From contig NC_081180.1 in assembly GCF_029867415.1 (NCBI RefSeq), positions 232,676,625 through 232,740,624 of the forward strand: a DNA stretch of 64,000 nt, written 5' to 3'. How positions within the stretch are numbered: the first letter of the stretch is position 1; the number at the start of each line of letters is the position of its first letter. The notes below the pieces were generated by a model that ran no database searches, was not told the origin of the DNA, and saw nothing but the letters and a program-made list of their open reading frames with translations. Positions 60,001 through 64,000 of this stretch are shown in pieces. Both the position numbers and the translations under genes were made by a program. This stretch comes from Vicia villosa. Its lineage: Eukaryota; Streptophyta; Magnoliopsida; Fabales; Fabaceae.

Positions 60001-61437
60001 TTTTAGTGCAATCATCTATATCCTTTTTATAAATCTCTAAAAAAAATATACAAGTCCCCTACCAATATCAAGAGTTATAGTTTTAATCTTTTGTAAAAGT
60101 GATTGAGTTGGTCTTTGAAAATATATCATTTTTCAAAATTTAATCATATTTAAATTTGTATTTACAATATGAAGAACATTTGATTTTAATCCTTTAAAAT
60201 AATGAGTAAATACATCATTTGTTGAATGAGTAAAAGAAGTCAAATTTATTTATAATAGTGTCCACCGGAAGTTTAACAAGCATACAATATGGAGATTAAA
60301 TAGTTGAAGTGGAAAAGATTCAGTTGATAAGCAAGAATCAACAACCATGATATTTTTTATGTAACTTATTTTTATTATAAATTTACCCTCAACTCAAGGC
60401 AATAATTAAAATAAAAATTAAGAACTGAACCATTTTTCTATTTTTCCATTAATTACGTAGTTAGAGTTTTTAATTTGTAATTCCTTGTGTTGAAGCAGGT
60501 TGTTGCTCGAACACAAGGTGTGTCGAAGTGTGTAATAGTTTGTTACACATAGATTTGTTTTAGATCTAGATATATTTGATTTAGATTTAAAATAGATTAG
60601 ATTTGATTTAATTCCAAAATAGGTATTTTGGGCTTTTATAGTTTTGGGCTTTGGCTTAGGGAGAAAGCTAAACTAAATCTATAAATAGGGAGTAACCTTC
60701 ATTATTTGTAATCAAGTCAATAACTTGTATTCACAGAAGTTGCAGTTGCAAGTGAATAACAGATTTTCCACAGATTGTGGGCAGAGAGAAATTCTGCAGA
60801 AAATACTTTCTTCTTCCCTTTTAATTTTCGCAAACCCTAATCCTACTTTTGTTCTTATTTTGCTCTGTGCTGGAGATTTGAGTTGCTTTAGAGATAAACT
60901 GCTTGAATCTTTATCTAGGATGATTATCTGTTAGTTTTTGAACTTTAGAGATAGATTTAGAGCTAGCATTCACTGTTTGTATCTGTACGCTGCAAATTTA
61001 TTTCTCAAGCCATGCCTTTTGACCTGTGTTTGATTGGATGCACTCATTTTTTGTCAGTGTCACATGTTTATTTGGTTGTGTTGTATTTACAAACATGTCT
61101 TACAAATGAAACAAAATGAATGGTGAGAAGTTGTATAGAATTGTTTGATTACTAAATATTGTAATGTTGATCAGAATGTTTTATGTTAAACTGATTTGAT
61201 CATTCTCCTAATCAATACTGAAATCAAAAATTTGTTTGTGGTGTTAAACAACTAAGAGCTACTTTTGCATTCTTAAATAGCTTAGGTGTTTAGAAGTAAT
61301 TGAATGTATGCATTTTGTTTATGCTTGTTGATAAAACATTTATAATTGAACTAGTTCTGATGTTGGATAGTTTTTGCATTTTAGTGCAATCATCTATATC
61401 CTTTTTATAAATCTCTAAAAAAAATATACAAGTCCCC
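39056..61437 (+). repeat. Tandem array, right block: about 16 monomers of exactly 1,378 bp, running into a gap
   Basis: 39056-40319 completes the monomer interrupted at 19261 (114 + 1,264 = 1,378 bp). Full monomers then start at 40320 and every 1,378 bp up to 59612. A partial one starts at 60990 and ends at the N gap. The monomers look identical to each other by eye, unlike those in the left block, and none has the 70-bp insert. A TATAAATAG promoter-like motif recurs once per monomer. Confidence 0.95.
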
Positions 61438-61537
61438 NNNNNNNNNNNNNNNNNNNNNNNNNNNNNNNNNNNNNNNNNNNNNNNNNNNNNNNNNNNNNNN
61501 NNNNNNNNNNNNNNNNNNNNNNNNNNNNNNNNNNNNN
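61438..61537. other. Assembly gap of 100 N
   Basis: Exactly 100 N, the usual placeholder for a gap of unknown size. It lies inside a monomer, so the true array length is unknown. Confidence 0.98.
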
Positions 61538-62434
61538 GCCAACTTCCACTCCCAACAACTTTTGGTCTTGTTGAATTTCTTCCATAGTCTTCGAATACAT
61601 GCTTCTAGTCTGATGTGTCGAGGAATCACCCTGACGATTGATAGTGACTGAATGAAAAAGACAATTGGAGTGATGTACTTGCATGATGCAAATGATATGC
61701 AGTGTTGGATGCAAAGCATGATAATGAAATAACCTATTGAAGAAGCTTCCTTAAGTTAGGACAATTCTAAGTTATTTACCCAAGAATCCCCTCACAAGGT
61801 TAGCTCTAGAGTTTTTGGATATAATGGTTCCTAGAGGCACCCAAGCATAAACAGAATATTGTTATGCGACAGGTGAACCATCTTATGACAAATTCATGAA
61901 TATGCATCCTCTAGGCGAGGTTATTGTACCAATCATACAAGGAGTGCACCTTGGGGATCGATACATAACGTCTATTGATGGAACGTGTTCTAAAGGTCCT
62001 TGGAGTTAACGGCCAAATCAGATTTTCGTCATGCGACGGGCGAACCATCTTATGACAAATCTCATGAATAGGCCTCCTCCAAGTGGGGTCTTTGTGTTAG
62101 CCATTCAAGGTGTGCACTTTGGGGGCTAACACTACACAACCACCTCCTAACTTATGTTTTTCTCTTGTTTTTCAAAAGCTCGGGTTAAGAGCTTCACTCA
62201 AGCATCGTTCCCATTCCCACAGATGAATATATATAGCAACATAAATACAAACAATAAAGCAAGAGTAGAGAAACATAATATAAGAGTAAACATAAATAAC
62301 ACAAGAGCAAAAGAATAAGCATAAAGAACATAAGAATAAACATAAAGAACACAAGAGTAAACAAACAAAGGCAAACATTTAAACATAAAACAAACTAAAC
62401 TAGGGTTGACTCTCTTAAGATATCTCTAAATAAT
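61538..62434 (-). other. Leader region of the second Ogre-type element
   Basis: Non-coding. It contains a diverged direct repeat of about 100 bp (about 61866-61962 and 62028-62130) with the shared core GAACCATCTTATGACAAAT, and an A-rich degenerate repeat (AAGAACACAAGAGTAAAC-like) at 62230-62400. Confidence 0.6.
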
Positions 62435-62452
62435 TCCCCAGCAGAGTCGCCA
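62435..62452 (-). other. Primer-binding site of the second element
   Basis: Minus-strand TGGCGACTCTGCTGGGGA, four bases (GAAT) after the LTR end, matching 35276-35293. Confidence 0.85.
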
Positions 62453-62456
62453 ATTC

Positions 62457-64000
62457 TGTAGCGCTAAAAAATACTCGAATGTCTACACACTCGAAAAAGA
62501 ACAGAGTCGCCACCGATCTTTATTTATTCCAAAGAGGAAAGGGAAAATGTCGAATAAAACCCATGAATAAAACAAATGGATAAGACGGTCATTGCAACCA
62601 AATTAGGGTTCGGGAGTCGGTTAGGCAAGGGGAAGGTATTAGCACCCCTCACCTCCATCGTACTCAATGGGACCCATTTAGTTAGTTTTATGAATGAGTG
62701 TTTGCGTAATGTTTGCGTTCTTTAGTTTATTAATCAAGAAAAGAAAAAGGGGTTTTTATTTTTCATTATTATGCTCGCCAAGACGTTTGTGTCTTGTGCC
62801 TACGTATTCCCTCGTGCAATGGGAAAGTCAGAGCGATCGTAGTTCGGTATAAAAAACTACGAGTTTGTTGGTTGGTTTTTATGAAGGATGTTTAGTGAAC
62901 ATTTTGAGCATAGGTTTGCACCTAGCACGTTGTTCACCAAAGATATTCAAAAGGATGTGCTTCCAATTGTCACTTGTTATCCAAGTTAATTAACTTATTT
63001 CGACATAAGGGATCAAGGTATTCAAGAGGTGTGCACTTCTTGTCACTTGATCACTTGGATTTAATTAAGAAAGAACTTTTTAAGTTTGGTTCAAAGAATC
63101 AAAGGTATTCAAGAGGTGTGCACTTCTTGTCACTCGATCACTTCGATTTAATTAAGAAAAGAAATTTTAAAGTTTTATTCAAAGGATCAAAGGTATTCAA
63201 GAGGTGTGCACTTCATGTCACTCGATCACTTCGATTTAATTAAGAAAGAATTTTAAAGTTTGATTCAAAGGATCAAAGGTATTCAAGAGGTGTGCACTTC
63301 TTGTCACTCGATCACTTCGATTTAATTAAGAAAGAATTTTAAAGTTTGATTCAAAGGATCAAAGGTATTCAAGAGGTGTGCACTTCTTGTCACTCGATCA
63401 CTTCGATTTAATTAAGAAAGAATTTTAAAGTTTGATTCAAAGGATCAAAGGTATTCAAGAGGTGTGCACTTCTTGTCACTCGATCACTTCGATTTAATTA
63501 AGAAAAGAAATTTTAAAGTTTGGTTCAAAAGATCAAAGGTATTCAAGAGGTGTGCACTTCTTGTCACTCGATCTTTCGGTACCGTTTAAAAAAAATTTGT
63601 AAAAAAGAAACTCGACGTTGGATCGAGAATTTATTTGAAACGACTTGGCATTGGACCAAGTTTATTGTTCTTTATTGGATCGAGATTAATATAATGTTTT
63701 TAGTATTTTAATAACTAATAAAAAAAAACATATTTTAATACATTTTTTTTGACTAAAATCTACATCTAAACATATTTTTTGTATTTTGGACTATTAGAAA
63801 TTAAAACAATAAAAACAAAAATAAAAGATAATAGCAAACAAACTTAATGGGCTAAAAAAAAGAAATGGGGGTGCATTATTATCCTGAGCGCTGGGCCTTT
63901 GAATGAGTAACAGGCCCATAAATACTCTATGCTGAACCGGGTCGAATTCAGACCCGATACTCTCTTTTCTTGAACCAAACTGAGTTCAGAAAAACCTAGC
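62457..64000 (-). repeat. 5' LTR (inner part) of the second Ogre-type element
   Basis: From the LTR edge at 62457 to the window end. It holds the 86-88-bp tandem repeat and AT-rich DNA from 63571 onward with no gene. Confidence 0.75.
63015..63575. repeat. 86-88-bp tandem repeat, seven copies, inside the LTR
   Basis: AAGGTATTCAAGAGGTGTGC recurs at 63015, 63102, 63190, 63276, 63362, 63448 and 63536. Each unit carries the palindromes GTGCAC and TTAATTAA. The middle units are nearly identical, the outer ones more diverged, as expected for an array expanding from its centre. Confidence 0.93.

Larger units (their letters stand above)
61538..64000 (-). mobile_element. Second, diverged Ogre-type element: leader, primer site and part of the 5' LTR
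   Basis: The primer site at 62435-62452 is identical to that of the first element, and the LTR edge (TGTAGCGCTAAAA on the plus strand) is at 62457. The LTR shares a block with the first element (CAGAGTCGCCACCGA..., then GGGGAAGGTATTAGCACCC-like sequence) but is otherwise different, so it belongs to another subfamily. The leader runs from 62434 left to the gap. The LTR continues beyond the window, and the coding part would lie left, in or across the gap. Confidence 0.8.

Noticed and set aside
61405..61719. Open frames spanning the N run
   Set aside because: They are read through unknown bases and have no meaning.

Overview
The window is nuclear DNA of a higher plant, most likely a legume of the pea/vetch group (tribe Fabeae). 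That reading is inferred from the AT-rich background, intronless plant-type genes among retroelement debris, and two Ogre-type (Ty3/gypsy, Tat clade) LTR retrotransposons with very long LTRs and a tRNA-Arg-type primer site. I see no bacterial features.

Layout. 1-12,117 is a gene island mixed with old repeats. It holds two copies of the 5' end of a PRP8-like splicing-factor gene (minus strand, one with a frameshifted first exon), a 5'-truncated LINE, an intact single-exon enoyl-CoA hydratase/isomerase gene ending in a peroxisomal SKI tripeptide, a tRNA-like SINE and a second LINE tail (each with target-site duplications), a decayed gypsy gag region and a duplicated TA microsatellite. A second isomerase paralogue and a small basic 'josephin-like' gene (minus strand) follow.

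12,118-61,437 is one tandem array with a 1,378-bp monomer (two monomers are 1,448 bp). It is split by a 19.8-kb Ogre element on the minus strand (19,262-39,050). A 5-bp duplication (CTTAC) flanks the insertion, and the broken monomer rejoins to exactly 1,378 bp. About 21 full monomers are present, and the 15 full ones right of the element look identical by eye. Part of the monomer resembles a Ty1/copia LTR with a TATA box. The array runs into a 100-N gap.

The Ogre element, read on the minus strand, has a 5' LTR lacking its outer 202 bp, the primer site, ORF1 (DUF7745-like), a gag-protease frame broken by one frameshift and two stops, a repeat-bearing extension, a 257-bp intron with good splice sites, and RT, two RNase H domains and integrase with one late stop. 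Then come three covarying hairpins just past the pol stop, a 12-copy 47-bp tandem repeat, a purine-rich tract and the full 3' LTR.

61,538-64,000 is the leader and LTR end of a second, diverged Ogre-type element on the minus strand, with seven copies of an 86-88-bp tandem repeat inside its LTR.

The ordinary host genes are the two isomerase paralogues (fatty-acid beta-oxidation) and the small basic protein. The rest is repeat biology, in which a retroelement carries satellites and interrupts a satellite partly built from another retroelement.
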